Positions 11,940 to 25,616 of a stretch of 64,000 nt of DNA are shown piece by piece. The position numbers and the translations under genes were made by a program. Origin of the DNA: Trileptium ribeirensis (Eukaryota; Nematoda; Enoplea; Enoplida; Thoracostomopsidae); assembly GCA_030248225.1 (NCBI GenBank), contig JASANE010020314.1, forward strand, positions 23,259 through 87,258, read 5' to 3'. Numbering within the stretch: the first letter of the stretch is position 1; each line of letters starts with the position of its first letter. Under the pieces are notes generated by a model that was not told the DNA's origin, did no database searches, and worked only from the letters and a program-made list of their open reading frames with translations.

Positions 11940-13975
11940 ATAATATCAAGTATAAAATACCATTTTAAAGAAAATAAGTCCTTAGTATCCTGATTTTTAT
12001 GAAACGTCATTTAATTTTGTTCCTCAATAGCTTGTTATTCATTATCTGATCGTTTAATTTCACTTTAACTTCAGTCGTTTTTTTAATTACGATCATATTA
12101 ACATAATTATACAGAATTTATGTTCTAAGCGATCTTTCATTGTTAGTCAATGTCGTTGCCATAATTAGGAGACACATTAAAAGATTGCTGTTGAGTGGTA
12201 GCGATTATTCTTCGCTTGCTTAGACATGTCAGCGTGTTCAGGTCACATTTTTCAACATCTCTTACTGGCATTAATTTTATTTCTTCGTGACATGTCAACA
12301 AATCCTGTAAAATTATTTAGTTAAAAAATCAAACACGCAACCATTTGCTTGTTAACAGGGCGAACGTAATAGGTGATTTTAAATTGTTTACCCTAGGTCA
12401 CAGGGTAACAGCCCAGGTAACAACGTAATAACAAACATTAAGTCGGCATAAAGCATGTTTGTTCCTTGCAGTTCTTACGATTTGCGTGCCAACTTGGTAT
12501 CTCATGCTGTAGGCAAGTAAAGAGTCACACAGGAACAATACCTAGGAATATACATAAATTGAGTACAGTCTGTGTTAAAACCTACACCATTAAATGTGCG
12601 AAAACATAAATAGAAAGTGTTTGATTCAAGTAGCAATAACGTATAATTGGAGAATTTTCTGTTGTTGAGGAAAAAATTGTAAAAATCCATCGGATACTAG
12701 ACAATGCACAGGTTTATTGTAAACTGAAATTTTATATATAATTTGTCGGCAGAAACAGACCCAATTTAAAGTATTTGAAGTCTGGTGTTGACCAATTTCT
12801 GGCACATTTTCGCTATCAATGATAATTACCGAACAAAAAACGTTATGCATCGCTGTGAATGCGCTATGGCTACCGTTTTTAAATTTTAGGACACTAATAC
12901 CAGACTGTTGATTTATGGAAGACTGTACGTATTTGAATATCGAGATGTGGCTGTTATTTAAAATTTTACCGCCACATGTCTCTTGAAATTTGCTATCGCA
13001 GTGAGGCATTTAGCTTCTATCCGGTAACACGCGTTGTAAAGTCATTCGTTAAATCTGAATGCTTTCAAAGTCTCACCTTCCGTTTTCAATGCTGTGATTT
13101 TATTAACTACTTGGGACATTTTAGTTTTGCAATCGTTACCAAATAATAATGGGTGCAACCAGACAAATTGAAAAATAAACAGTATATAAACAATGGCTTT
13201 CCCATTTATGTTCAATAAAAAAATCGAACACAAAATGTCGTACCAACCGAACTTAGCAAAATGTCGTAACTTAGCGAGTACAAAATCCTGAATACTCGCA
13301 AAGTCGATTTGTTTATAATTGTCAAATGACGAAGCTATTTAAGTAGAAGTAAGTCCTGGTAAGTAGGAGTAAGGGATACTTTTAACATACTAAATTCCGA
13401 GGTGACAATTTTCTTGTGGTTGAATCTAGTTTATGTTAACTACATTAAGCAGTATTAAATTTAACACCCTAGCCTTGGGGAAAGAATACACACAGCTGTA
13501 GGCCGAACTTATGAATAGAGTCCTAAAATACTATTAACTGTGGTTTTGACAGTGAGTAGATTACACAATACAATGTAATAGTATGAAAGCATCAAACAGT
13601 CTAAGAGATCAAATTGTGTTGAAGACGTTATGGCGATATAAGGTAAATTCCAAGAGGCATAAAATATCAAGGTCAGGCGGTCAGTATGAACAGACGTGTC
13701 TGCTATCCAGGTATGTGCATATCTAGAGAGAGAATTTTTTACCGACTCATTAATTGTTGTAATAGAAAGATTCATCTTTATCAATACAAGGCTACTATTC
13801 CTTCTCTGCAACCATATTTGACTTTTCCGGTTTAGGCAATAATGGTTACATCCTACAAAATAATTTGGTACATTAGCGTGAACCCAAGTATAGAGATCAC
13901 GTAATGTAATAATAACTACCATTGAAAGCTTAAATTCGCTGGCTAAAGTAACGTCCTTAATTTTGAACAGTTTCA
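11940..13975. other. Non-coding DNA; unassigned minus-strand open frames
   Basis: Minus-strand frames of 127 codons (12626-13009) and 164 codons (13509-14003) lack recognisable motifs, and the second runs into the tRNA-like relic. I treat both as chance. Confidence 0.35.
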
Positions 13976-13977
13976 AC

Positions 13978-14046
13978 CGGCTCCCTGGTGTAGTTGTTAG
14001 CACGTCTGTTGCACATGCAGAAGTCCCGTTGTTCGATTCCTTGTAG
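13978..14046 (+). ncRNA. tRNA-Val-like relic or SINE head
   Basis: GGCTCCCTGGTGTAGTTGTT resembles a tRNA 5' half with box A. The next stretch can fold as an anticodon stem (TCTGT / GCAGA) with loop TGCACAT, giving anticodon CAC (Val), and TTCGATTCC resembles box B. The 3' acceptor strand does not pair with the 5' GGCTCCC, the T stem is poor and position 33 is not T. A functional tRNA is unlikely; a tRNA-derived SINE head or pseudo-tRNA fits better. Confidence 0.45.
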
Positions 14047-14049
14047 ACT

Positions 14050-15040
14050 TATTTGTTAACTTAAACCTGATTTAACAACAATTAATAATATAGCTTAAAT
14101 CAAGTTTTACAAACGGCAAAATATTGTGTTAAAATTAAGGTTGAACGCCTAATCGTTTCCTACGCTTTGTAGTCTTCTGGTATTGGTTGCAAAGTTGCAT
14201 CTAGTTTGTGCAACAAATTTTTCTGATCTATAGAAGGGCTTTACGAAAGACTGCTTCCAGTCGTGACTAAAATAAGTATTTATTTGCAAATTCAACAAAT
14301 TCGTAATTCACCAATTATCATTTGTCGCCAACTAAACTATAATTATCTTCGAAAAAATCATACGGATCAGTAAGTTTTAGGCACCTCGTTACTCGTACTA
14401 AAATGTTGGCTTTAATATAAGTATATATATCCACTAATGCATGTAGTTTGTCTTGCAATTAAGAACAGTATGTAGTCAAGCAATTTTATATTAAACAAGT
14501 TTTTGAGACAAAATTTTCTCACAATATAAAAGCGCAAAATGTGTTTTAAAATGCAGTTTTTATGAGTGTTTTATGTAACTTTATTAATTTTCTGGAATGT
14601 ATCAAAGAGAGTTTTTTCTACTCCAGATAGATTGATTTCAAAAATTCAGTATTACAATTCTATATTGTTTCAATAGTTTTTACATTTCTACATTTTTTCA
14701 ACATTATTTCGTAATATCGAAAACGCCTATACTATTTTGTAACGCTGATACGAATTAATAAGATAAATCCAGCAATTTTAACAAGATATGTCGGAGCAAA
14801 ATAAAGTTCAAATTGGGCTGAATCTATATTTTCGTAAAAACTTTGGCATTGTTCTCAAAAATCGAGCCAGTACTGCTCTCTGATTTTTCTGGGAAAATTA
14901 TGTCCTCTTAAAGACCACGAAACATCTTAAAAATTGCATATTTAGTTACTGGAAGTAAATAGTTTTTCTGCGCAGCAAGTGGTTTTATATACTACTAGAA
15001 TGTCGGTCAACCCATGATTGCGTCGAGTGCGATATCACTT
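14050..15040. other. AT-rich non-coding DNA, nothing recognised
   Basis: No open frame, RNA gene or repeat that I can support. Confidence 0.4.
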
Positions 15041-15044
15041 CAAG

Positions 15045-15760
15045 CAAGCGACGTTTATGGTCACAGATACGTTCGAAGGAATCAACTCATCATTTTTGCC
15101 AGCCCCGAAAACCTTTATATTCGTTGATTCAACAAATAACAGCATTAGATTGAAACCCACAAAATCATGTGAAGATCGAGCGGAGCCTCATTGCGTCCAG
15201 ATTTTGGCATTGCATGCCAAAATGGTGAATATTGCTTAAAGCTGCATTCAGAGGAATCATCTAATCGTTTTCAGCATCTTCGAAACCATTTATAACCACA
15301 AATGCAAAAAATAAAATAATTAGGTAGAAAATCAGGAAATCAGGCATGGCTCAGGAAGGTCCATAAGATACAGACATATTCCAAAGAAGCATATCGGTCG
15401 CAGATACACTCAAATAAATCACTTCATTGTTTTTGGCATCCTCGAAAACATTTGTAATAGCAGATGGAACAAAATATGACATTACATTGAAAATCCCGAA
15501 ATCATGCGTAGTCATTGGGGGTCCTTGGGGATAAGGTACCATTCCAAAAAGGCACATAGGTCACAGATTCGCTCAAATGAATCACTCCATCGTTTTTAGG
15601 ACCTTCGAAAATCTTTGTAATAACAGATGCAACAAAATATGACACTACATTGAAAGTAACGAAATCATGCATCGCTCTTGGGGAGGGCGTCACAGAGGAT
15701 TAGTACCATTGCAAAAATAGCACACTGGTCACAGATATGTTCAAATGAATCACTCCGTTC
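15045..15760. repeat. Degenerate tandem repeat of ~165 bp
   Basis: GGTCACAGATACGTTC-like starts occur at about 15059, 15398, 15560 and 15726, with a weak unit near 15,245. Each is followed by AATCA(C/A)TC and later by AAATCATG. The units are diverged, and the open frames here come from the repeat. Confidence 0.7.
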
Positions 15761-16107
15761 ACACTGGTCTACGTATTGATATTGCAATTTATAGACTTAT
15801 TAAAAACGCAAGTGTATATGTGCAGCCAAGCAAAATGCGAAAATAAAGACACAGCCTGACAATGTATTTTACGATGATACTCAACATTTTCTACTTTTAA
15901 CAGTCAATCATTCAGTTCTCAAGCTTTCCTGTCGAGTGTGGACAGTTAATACCTGTCCATTACACGACATCGAGTGGCGGCAAATACATGCCTGTATATG
16001 TAGTACATTGCAAAGTTTCTAAATTTGTGAGCATGCTGTGGAACGGACTATGTCAAGCATAATAATAAAAGACCATGATGAGCAAACGAGATCTACTAAA
16101 GCTACGT

Positions 16108-16411
16108 TGAGGAGTCAGATCATTTTAGTAACCTGGAGCGTTTGGGGTAAATGGAAGCCATGGATGGGTCCCCCGCTAAAAGACGCTTTTATGGATAGAA
16201 ATAACTGCCGCCAGTGTTCGGGAACGCTTTACGCAGTCATATAATTACGAAGTGAAAACAGATTTTTGCTTCTGAGGAGTCAGATCATTTTAGTAACCTG
16301 GAGCGTTTGGGGTAAATGGAAGCCATGGATGGGTCCCCCGCTAAAATACACTTTTATGGATAGAAATAATTGGCGCCAGTGTTTGGGAACGTTTTATGCA
16401 GCCATATAATG
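16108..16411. repeat. Tandem duplication of ~165 bp
   Basis: TGAGGAGTCAGATCATTTTA starts at 16108 and again at 16273. The copies stay alike through GGGTCCCCCGCTAAAA and the GCCAGTGTT(C/T)GGGAACG stretch, with few differences, so the duplication is fairly recent. Confidence 0.85.
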
Positions 16412-17005
16412 TGAAGAAAGCTTTTTGCATCGACGTTGACTATATTATGTTTTATGTTTGAACTGCCTGTAGCTCCATCTACTGTCCAGTTCGGTAACTT
16501 TGATGTAGTAGAATTGAAATATATATGTTTAGTGTCTTGCACCAGAAATGCGTTAATTTACCTAGTTCCTCGACAACAATGCAATTGTTCTAATTAAATC
16601 ATTACACAAACACTCAATTTATAAAACATTTGTAAGAGAGCTTGGTTTCAAAAACCTCGTCTTGCGGAAGCAAAGAATTTACGAAACCAAATATTAATTA
16701 GGCCACAACTATATGCTCGTCTAAGTAAAAGGAAATTATTTTGTGACACAATCATTATTGATTACCAAATTTTAGCTTTAAAACTTACTAATATTCTGTA
16801 TTTTATTATTGAAACTATTTTTTTTCGATTAATAGACAAAGTATTTGTTTAAAAGCTTCACAAAGAACTATTTACATAAATAATATATAATTAATAATAG
16901 TAACATAAAATAAAGATAGACGCAAAGTTATATAATTTTCAGTGTTAGATGTATTTGAAAACATAAAATTTTCGTCAAATAACAATAGTTGAACAGACAA
17001 AATGC
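16412..17005 (+). other. AT-rich 5' flank of the receptor gene
   Basis: Very AT-rich sequence directly upstream of the receptor start. No clear TATA or initiator element can be singled out. A short out-of-frame ATG at 17002 (six codons, then a stop) lies just before the chosen start. Confidence 0.4.
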
Positions 17006-19754
17006 ATGGAACGACCAGTTGATAACATGAACAGTGACAAACTAGTTGTGAATAATTTTACTTTCTATCGTGAAAGTTTTAACAACATCACTAGTGAGTG
17101 TGTAACACATAGCGGTCACCATAAAACTGTTCTGGAAATTGTATTAGCTCTCATAAGTCTGCTCCTTTTGCAAGTCCTAACAGTTGTCGGCAACGTGGCT
17201 GTAATACTTTCAGTTTGTTTATATCGTCGAATGAGAACATTTACAAATGTTCTACTTGTAAGCTTAGCATCAGCCGATTTCCTAGTCGGAATAGCAATTA
17301 TGCCACTGGCAATGATGTACGATTTGTACGGGATGTGGCCGCTCGGAAATTTGGTTTGTGAAATATGGCTAACACTGGACGTTCTCTGCTGTACTGCTAG
17401 TATCCTAAGCTTGGTTGTAATAAGTCTGGATCGATACGTTGCAATTTTGTGGCCATTAAAATATATTCAACGCCGCAATCGTAGACTTGCGTTTGGTTTG
17501 ATTTGTTCGGCATGGCTTTGTGCGCTAATAATTAGTCTACCGCCATGGCTTGTCCCAGCATGGGGATTCTCGTTCGAGTCGAATCGATGTGAATACGTTC
17601 AGACGTTGACGTATCGAATATACTCAGCGTTTGGCTCGTTTTATATACCTCTATTTGTCATACTTTTTGTCTATACAAAAGTTTTCAAAGTAGCTAATGA
17701 TCGAGAAAGCTCGTTTTCACGCGACACCTCTTCGTTTAGCCGCGGTGGTAGCATTCTATCACGGGCAAATCCAGTGGCCGCACGCAATAGAATCCAAGTT
17801 TCCGGGATACCAAGCGAATGTCCTAGCGATATTACTCCGTCGAGACACAGTGCCAAACCTTCGTATTTTTCAGAAATTTGTACAAACAAAATTGCGTTAC
17901 GCAGTAATCGTAACTTAGCAGCCGTCGGTGACAATGTCCATCGAAGCTCGGAATTGAGTATGAATAACTTGTCAAAACATGAAATAAAAAGTTTTGCCGA
18001 AATCCCGTTGGGCGTTGTAGCCGACAATCAGTTCATTCTCCAATCAAGCATCGTACACTTGGCCTCGTCGAAGCAGCCTGGCTCTGACTATAGCCGCAAC
18101 CATGTCCATAATAATCATACACGGTCATTTGACATTCAGCTATCTAAATCGTCAAACGATTTAGATGTCTTAAACACCTTCAGATCCCAAATTGATTCTT
18201 GCATCCACACTGAAAGCACATTACAGCTGTATGCCAACGAAACAACTTTAACGACAGATAAGGCATGTGCTGGTCGACAAAATTCAAAATCAGTTGGCTG
18301 TTCACCTGCTCCAAGTTCGATTAATCTTGATCGTTTGACTAGAATACCAAATTTTGGCTACGACGAAATTATCATAAACGTTTCCGACATAGAGCAAAGC
18401 ATCCAGAATGAACATGGCAAACATGTCAACATGAATACGTCATCTAAACCATCAAATCATTACATTCTCGACTATAGACCTGCCGTAAATATAATACGTT
18501 CGGGCAAGCCAAAAATACTAGATAACGGTACGAACAAAATACAGAACGACACTTGTTCTGCGTTTAAAACAAACAGTGAATCTTGGAATAAAATACAAGG
18601 CGACAGCGCTAATACTATTAGCATTGATAATTCTGCTACGTCAGCAGTGATTTCGAAGAAAACCGGTGTAACGGTTCTAACTCCAGGTACAACATTTTCG
18701 CATAAATTTATAATAAATGATAATTATTTATCATGTGATAAGCAGTCAAAACTAGTGAGAACATGGCGATCCCGTAGCGTATATCGACAACAACAACAAC
18801 ATCAGCAGCAATACGATGATGGACAAAATTTGAGTCAACTTTACAAAGACCAAGCAACATCAGGCCGAAACATACAACGTAATAGCAACTACCAACAACA
18901 AATATATTTCAAACCACCGACACATAACAATAACAGCAGTAACAGCAGCAGTAATGAAAAAAATTTGAAATCTAGTACAACATATATTCACACGTTTTGT
19001 CGGGAGTCGCCAAGTGGATCTTGTGATAAATGTACGACAGCAGTCTTATTGCAAGAAGTTGATAAAAAATCACCAACTGCAGTTAAATCTCCAATGATTC
19101 GAGGTCAAAACGATAGTTTTCGTGTCTCAAAATCACTGCTGTCGGAAAGAATCCGAAAAACAACATTTAGCAGCCAAGATTCAAGCACTGAATTAATAGT
19201 AAGTCAAGCTACGTGCGGGTCCAGGCTGGCAGTTGCAGATTGCACATCAACCAGTCCAATTGCTCAGCTAAAACGTGCCGCCCAGCATACGGATACCGGT
19301 TCGGATGTATTAGTTCCGTCTGTGCACCGCAGTTTGTCGGTTAAATTTCAACAACAGTCCGAATATGGAGCGACAGGATCAATGAAAAGGAATTTGTTTC
19401 AAAAAACACTGAACCAGCCTACCCCGTCTTGCTCGCGTTTATCCAAAGAAGAAAATTTGGCCGCAGAGATCCGGTCAGATTCAAGAAATAATGATCTTAC
19501 GCCGTTACGTCAACGAGCTAACTACAGCAGCAGAAAGCCGTCAACAATAATGTCATATTCTCCGTCTACAGACGATGACATTTCTGTTGAGGCAACGACT
19601 AATCGAGATCAAGACAGCTTGGATCATCCAATGAATCTCATAGCTCACGCCAAAAAATGTCACGCTAAATCTGCTCCACATCGTCGAAAAAAGGAAAAAA
19701 CAATCTATTTACGCGAACGGAAAGCACTGAAAACAATTGCTGTTATAGTTGTCG
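17006..19754 (+). CDS. Aminergic GPCR, exon 1 (TM1-TM5, giant loop 3, start of TM6)
   Basis: Rhodopsin-family receptor of the biogenic-amine type. Exon 1 encodes 916 full codons plus one base. Visible landmarks: N-terminal glycosylation sites NFT and NIT; TM1 with GN at residues 62-63; TM2 with D91; ECL1 W111; C118, likely disulphide-bonded to C195; D125 in TM3, the usual amine anchor; DRY at 142-144; W170 in TM4; TM5 IYSAFGSFYIP with S207 and S211 (positions 5.42 and 5.46; 5.43 is Ala). Intracellular loop 3 runs from about residue 231 to 900, far longer than usual, with Ser/Asn-rich and polyQ stretches (near 592-605). The exon ends in TM6 after ERKALKTIAVIVV. TM3 (TLDVLCCTASIL) and the long loop with a short tail suggest a D2-like dopamine, tyramine or 5-HT1-like, probably Gi-coupled receptor; the ligand is not certain. 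ATG 17006 precedes a complete TM1; M8 is an alternative start. Confidence 0.93.
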
Positions 19755-19941
19755 GTAAGCTACATAAATAGTTTGCATTTGAAATAGGCGAAACCTATGC
19801 AATCGAGATTTGAGATCAAAATTTCGGATCAAAGTTTGAGCGACATTTCATCAAAATTTAATCCAAGTTTGAATGCATTTTTTTATTATTTATTTCTCAT
19901 GACAATTTGGAAAGTGTGAGCCGCTTAGATGGGTTTTCATT

Positions 19942-20115
19942 TCCGGTTGGGTTAACTGTTTGGTGAACTGGTCGAGTTTTCCGGTTGGGTTGGTGAACCG
20001 GTTGGGTTGGTAAACGGGTTGGGTTGGTGAACCGGTTGGGTTGGTAAACCGGTCGGATTGGTGAACCGGTTGGGTTGGTGAACCGGTTGGGTAAACCGTT
20101 TGGGTAACCCGTTGG
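19942..20115. repeat. 17-bp G-rich minisatellite in the intron
   Basis: The unit ACCGGTTGGGTTGGTGA is repeated about eight times, with GA/AA alternation at the unit end. The G-rich strand (GGTTGGGTTGG) is the kind of sequence that can form G-quadruplexes in nascent RNA. Confidence 0.9.
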
Positions 20116-20119
20116 GTTT

Positions 20120-22733
20120 TCATTAATTATAAAACATTTTAATGTTTCCTCAATGTTTACGAAACATTTTGTTAATGAACCGATTACGCAAATGTCAGCT
20201 CAAGTAATTTTAAAACTGATATTGAATATTTCATTAACGCAGAAAACGTTATTATTTCAGTCAAGCTTTGAGCAGTTGTCGAGTATTTAGTTTGCCTGAC
20301 AGCAAAAGGATGATGATATTATTTTTCGAGCTACTCAAACATAATCTGCGTGAGCAAATACATAAAACGCGCTTTACAATTAGCTAGATTCTTCCGCGCA
20401 CAGTCATATGACATGGCAACAGGCAAAAATCTAGAGCCACAAAACCGGGGCAACATTGATGGGGTAGAAGATAACACGACTGTAGTCTGGACACGAGCAT
20501 TATGCGCAACAAATCCCATATATGGATGATATACCCCAATCCAATTAGCAATATGGACTTGCTAACCCAAACCGAGCTGATCGGTCACAAAGCTACGAAT
20601 ATTAACGACCAAGTAATCAAATGTAATGTCGACGTCGCCAAAAGTCAGCGTCAAAGCCTACGACTCCAGTAAAAACCAATGGGAAAAGAATTCAAAAAAG
20701 ACCGACAGTGTTGCGCTGAGCTTATTGGTACCCTCTAGTTGTCGAATTATCAGAAAAAAAGAGGGAAAACGAAAGAATTTGTCTACGAGCATCACCGGGA
20801 CAACACTGGCCAAAATGCGGCTTCGTAGAACTTGTTACAGGGAGAAGCCACGTCCTTTAGGACATTCGAGCATCTCCCTCCCCCTTTAGAACGTTCGAGG
20901 GCCCCTTTTACGGCATTCAAGGTCCTCTATAATATTTCGAAGCCCCGATAGGGGTAGGCGAGTAAAAAGATATACCATGCCACATCCGATACCTTATGTA
21001 CCCACGAAATAGCACTACAGGCCAGCGTAACTTCAGAGCGCGACGAACGTTCCTGAGTCAAAAATTCCATATATTGAACAACCATATATGCGAAAACGGG
21101 AAGCTAATCTCTTCCGAATGAAGAACTGAATTGGCGAATTGTACTACATTAAGCCTGAACGGTGCCTCATGACTTTGCTGCAAGCAAACCAACTAGCGGT
21201 ATCCGGTTGCGACCCACCCGTGTACCGCCGAATCAAAACTGCCATATCAAAAAAATAAGAAAATGGGTAGAATGGGATTACTACCAGCTCGAACAAATTA
21301 CGCGGAGGTGAACAACAGACTTCAACACGGTTTACATAAGAAACCACATGCAAAACAGTAGATAGTTAACAACAATTATGCTCCATGAAAATCAATCCTT
21401 ACATGAAAATCCATATTAACATAATCATTCTACAACGCAGAGTTATGAGGAAAAATAAAGAGAAAAGCGAAACAAAAACGGAAAGCGATTGAAGTTGAGC
21501 GAAAACACTGTCGGTTTGCAAGTCTTGAATTAACAGACACCTTGTGCGGCGAAAATGTACACTGACCCCGGACTGGAGAGATATTTTTGGTTCGGAATGC
21601 AACCAGCATAAAGGCCAAAAACTTGCCGAAGACCAAGAATCCTTCAGCAGGATAACACTCAGCTTTGACAACCCTTGTCACGAGTGCCAAAGGAGGAACT
21701 AACCTATTATTTTCGCCTGACCAGATTCTATACAATTTTGAATTGAATCTGGACAGTTTGCGGTTGGTGGGACTTGCAAAACGATCTACGGAATGAGGAT
21801 GGCAATTCCAATAAAATGCGAAGAAGATGACAACTTTTAGTATTGTTATTCCACAGCTGTAAAAGCTCTCAGCTGACATACACTCCTAGACCTTAAGGCT
21901 TTTCTCGCGATATAGAACTCGCTACAAACTTATGCACATATCGAGTTAGCAATCGGTAAAGAAGACCAAGCACTGGGGCAGCCAGAATTAAACGTCCCAT
22001 TACTATCGCAACTTCGCCAGCGCAATCTCTGCCCTCAGATAGGCTTCAACCAATCGAACAATGCTCTGTACTTTAGCCTCCAGAAGCGATAAATCAAAAC
22101 TAGCTAAGTCCAATAAGAATCTCAAATATTTAAGATTTTCGCTCGGGTCCCAGAACGCGTTTTCATTATCCTGAAACCCAAGGGCGAAAAGCGTGCTCTT
22201 TTAGGTTTGAGTAAAATGTGCACTAGACCAAATCAGAAAGGTATTCCAAAACCGTGATAAAGATAGATCATAAATAGAAAACCTCGCTCCCGAAAGTGTC
22301 TGTCATATGGGCGAAGTAGCTTTAGTAAACCGAAAAGAACCTAAACTAAGTCCAAATGGAAGAACCGTATAACGAAAAACCCTGTCGTGTAGCACTCAAG
22401 AGAACCTAGGTAGCTATTTATACGCAGGGTGAACTTCTAAATGGTAATACTCGGAATTGGTGTCAAACGAATCTAAGGTTATCTAAGTGGAATATTGGAG
22501 GCGAAAGATACAAATGACATATCTGAGATCCAAAATCAAGCGTTTTTCTCTATGGCCTGCACAGCAACTGGGAGGGTACGAACAACCTCGGAAACACTAA
22601 AGATTCCTCAATAAAACCTCATTTCAATAACTAACAGAATCACTGAATCAGCGGTACTGTACATACCTTAAAACATAACAAATTTAGTGTTGACTCGTAG
22701 ACGGCTGTTGGTTGTTGGAGAAGCCAAACAAAC
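20120..22733. other. Intronic DNA of more balanced base composition, possible eroded mobile element
   Basis: Between about 20,330 and 22,650 the base composition is less AT-rich than the flanks. Codon-like stretches interrupted by stops run in one frame on the plus strand. I could not recognise any domain, so an ancient retroelement relic is only a suggestion. Confidence 0.25.
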
Positions 22734-23026
22734 GTTCACTCCGGAATAGCCGTATCGCAAACACTTGAAACATTGGTGGTATTCCCAAGAATTGGTGAAC
22801 GTCTTTTTAGAGGTAAACACCTTCGGAAACATGCACAAACGTTCACTCCGGAATAGCCGTATCGCAAACACTTGAAACATTGGTGGTATTCCCGAAAATT
22901 GGTGAACGTCTTTTTAGCGGTAAACACCTTCGGAAACATGCCCAAACATTCACTCCGGAATACCCGTATCGCAAACACTTGAAACATTGGTGGTATTCCC
23001 GAGAATTGACGAACGTCTTTTTAGCG
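22734..23026. repeat. 107-bp tandem repeat, about 2.7 units
   Basis: Units start at 22734, 22841 and 22948 with (G/A)TTCACTCCGGAATA(G/C)CCG and contain TTGAAACATTGGTGGTATTC and GAACGTCTTTTTAG. The last unit runs directly into the 365-bp array. Confidence 0.9.
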
Positions 23027-25170
23027 GCTGAAACGAGATGGCTAGAAAATAATTTAAAAATTTCAAGCTATTCTTTCTGAATTTCGCTACCAAAATTGAT
23101 AACATAGAAATTGCTGAAGGGATTCCTATCAAATTGGAAGCAAACATATAACAACTGGCCTTTTCAAAAATCAGCCCTAATTAAACGGTTATTACCTGTA
23201 AGGAGGTCGTTGCGGCTGATACGGTTAGATAAATGCAGCGTTTGTAACCTCAGGTCATCATCATCCCGTAGTCGTCGAAGCCGACCGTAGGGGCGTCTTC
23301 CATTCATGAACTACAGATTACCGTCCCGCTCTGCTATTCGCTGCCCTCGTACATACCTCGGGTCAAACAGTTGGAAAAATACTCCATAAGCAGCTGAAAC
23401 GAGGTGGGTAGAAAATAATTTAAAAATTTCAAGCTATTCTTTCTGAATTTCGCTACCACAATCGATAACTTAAAAATTGCTGAAGTGATTCCTATCAAAT
23501 TGGAAGCAAACATATAACAACTGGCCTTTTCAAAAATCAGACCTAATTAAACAGTTTTTACCTGTAAGGAGGTGGTTGCGGCTGATACGGCTAGATAAAT
23601 GCAGCGTTTGTGACCTCAGGTCATCATCATCCCGTGGTCGTCGATGCCGACCGTAGGGGCGTCTTCCATTCATGAACTTCATCTTACCGTCCCGCTCTGC
23701 TATTCGCTACCCTCGTACATACCTCGGTCAAACAGTTGGAAAAATACTCCAGAAGCAGCTGAAACGAAGTGGCTAGAAAATAATTTAAAAATTTCAAGCA
23801 ATTCTTTCTGAATTTCGCTACCACAATCTATAACTTAAAAATTGCTGGAGGGATTCATATCAAATTGGAAGCAAACATATAATAACTGGCCTTTTCAAAA
23901 ATCAGCCCTAATTTAACAGTTGTCTGTAAGGAGGTCGTTGCGGCTGATACGGTTAGATAAATGCAGCGTTTGTGACCTCAGGTCATCATCATCCCGTATT
24001 CATCGGTGCCGACCGTAGGGGCGTCTTCCCTTCATGAACTACAGCTCGCCATCCCGCTCTGCTTTTCGCATACCCTGGTACATTCCTCTAGTCAAACAGT
24101 TTGGAAAATACTCCAGAAGCAGCTGAAACGAAGTGGCTAGAAAATAATTTAAAAATTTCAAGCTATTCTTTCTGAATTTCGCTACCAAAATCTATAACTT
24201 AGAAATTGCTGAAGGATTCCTATCAAATTGGACGCAAACATATAACAACTGGCCTTTTCAAAAATCAGCCCTAATTAAACAGTTATTACCTGTAAGGAGG
24301 TCGTTGCGGCTGATACGGTTAGATAAATGCAGCGTTTGTAACCTCAGGTCATCATCATCTCGTAGTCGTCGATGCTGACCGTAGGGGCGTCTTCCATTCA
24401 TGAACTGCAGCTTACCGTCCCGCTCCGCTATTCGCTGCCCTCGTACATACCTCGGGTAAAACAGTTGGAAAAATACTCCATAAGCAGCTGAAACGAGGTG
24501 GCTAGAAAATAATTTAAAAATTTCAAGCTATTCTTTCTGAATTTCGCTACCACAATCGATAACTTAGAAATTGCTGAAGGATTCCTATCAAATTGGACGC
24601 AAACATATAACAACTGGCCTTTTCAAAAATCAGCCCTAATTAAACAGTTATTACCTGTAAGGAGGTCGTTGCGGCTGATACGGTTAGATAAATGCAGCGT
24701 TTGTGACCTCAGGTCATCATCATCCCGTAGTCGTAGATGCCGACCGTAGGGGCGTCTTCCCTTCATGAACTACAGCTTACCGTCCCGCTCTGCTATTCGC
24801 TGCCCTCGTACATACCACGAGTCAAACAGTTGGAAAAATGCTCCAGAAGCAGCTGAAACGAAGTGGCTAGAAAATAATTTAAAAATTTCAAGCTATTCTT
24901 TCTGAATTTCGCTACCAAAATCTATAACTTAGAAATTGCTGAAGGATTCCTATCAAATTGGACGCAAACATATAACAACTGGCCTTTTCAAAAATCAGCC
25001 CTAATTAAACAGTTGTTACCTGTAAGGAGGTCGTTGCGGCTGATACGGTTAGATAAATGCAGCGTTTGTGACCTCAGGCCATCATCCCGTAATCGTCGAT
25101 GCCGACCGTAGGGGCGTCTTCCCTTCATGTACTACAGGTTACCGTCCCGCTGTGCTATTCGCTGTCTGTC
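23027..25170. repeat. 365-bp tandem array, six units (last one partial)
   Basis: Units start with GCTGAAACGA at about 23027, 23393, 23758, 24122, 24487 and 24852. Each has two parts: an AT-rich half (AAAATAATTTAAAAATTTCA) and a GC-richer half containing GTCGTTGCGGCTGATACGG and CCGACCGTAGGGGCGTCTTC. Units differ by few substitutions and small indels. The array lies wholly inside the receptor intron, close to its 3' end. Confidence 0.92.
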
Positions 25171-25616
25171 CATAATAGATCAAGCCCAAATTCGATAAAA
25201 AGCAACATTGTTGCAATTGAGTTTCAGCTGAACACTCCAAAATTCTAACAGTGAACGAATCGCAGAGTTCTTTAACGTTTTTCGTGTAGAATCAATTAAT
25301 TGGGCAGAAATTTCTGCCTAGATGAAATCAGTCTATTATCGCGGGTTTTCTTGAATCGTTGCCACACCCAATCCCCGCCGACTGCCCAAAACTCAATGGG
25401 CCTCCGTCTGTGGGAAGCCAGCAATCCTCTGGGAACTTGGGATTTGGCCATACATGGTAATAGCTTATTGTGGTAATACTTGCTAGCCTCTTTAAAGGTG
25501 ACCCTTTCTTACCTCTTGGTGGAGGGCCGCAAGAACACCTAAATTCACTTAATCGAAGAACCGTTAGTTATCAAATGCAGAAGATTTCAGAAGAATATTT
25601 GCATTGGTTCGAAGTT
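25171..25616. other. Intronic DNA, nothing recognised
   Basis: Non-repetitive sequence between the 365-bp array and a small element relic. Confidence 0.4.

Noticed and set aside
12626..13009. Minus-strand frame of 127 codons
   Set aside because: No recognisable domain, no supporting splice sites or neighbours.
13509..14003. Minus-strand frame of 164 codons
   Set aside because: No motif is seen, and it overlaps a tRNA-like relic on the other strand. Length alone is not enough in 64 kb.
19942..20115. Telomere-like GGGTTGGT sequence
   Set aside because: The period is 17 bp with a complex unit, not a telomeric hexamer or heptamer, and it lies inside an intron.
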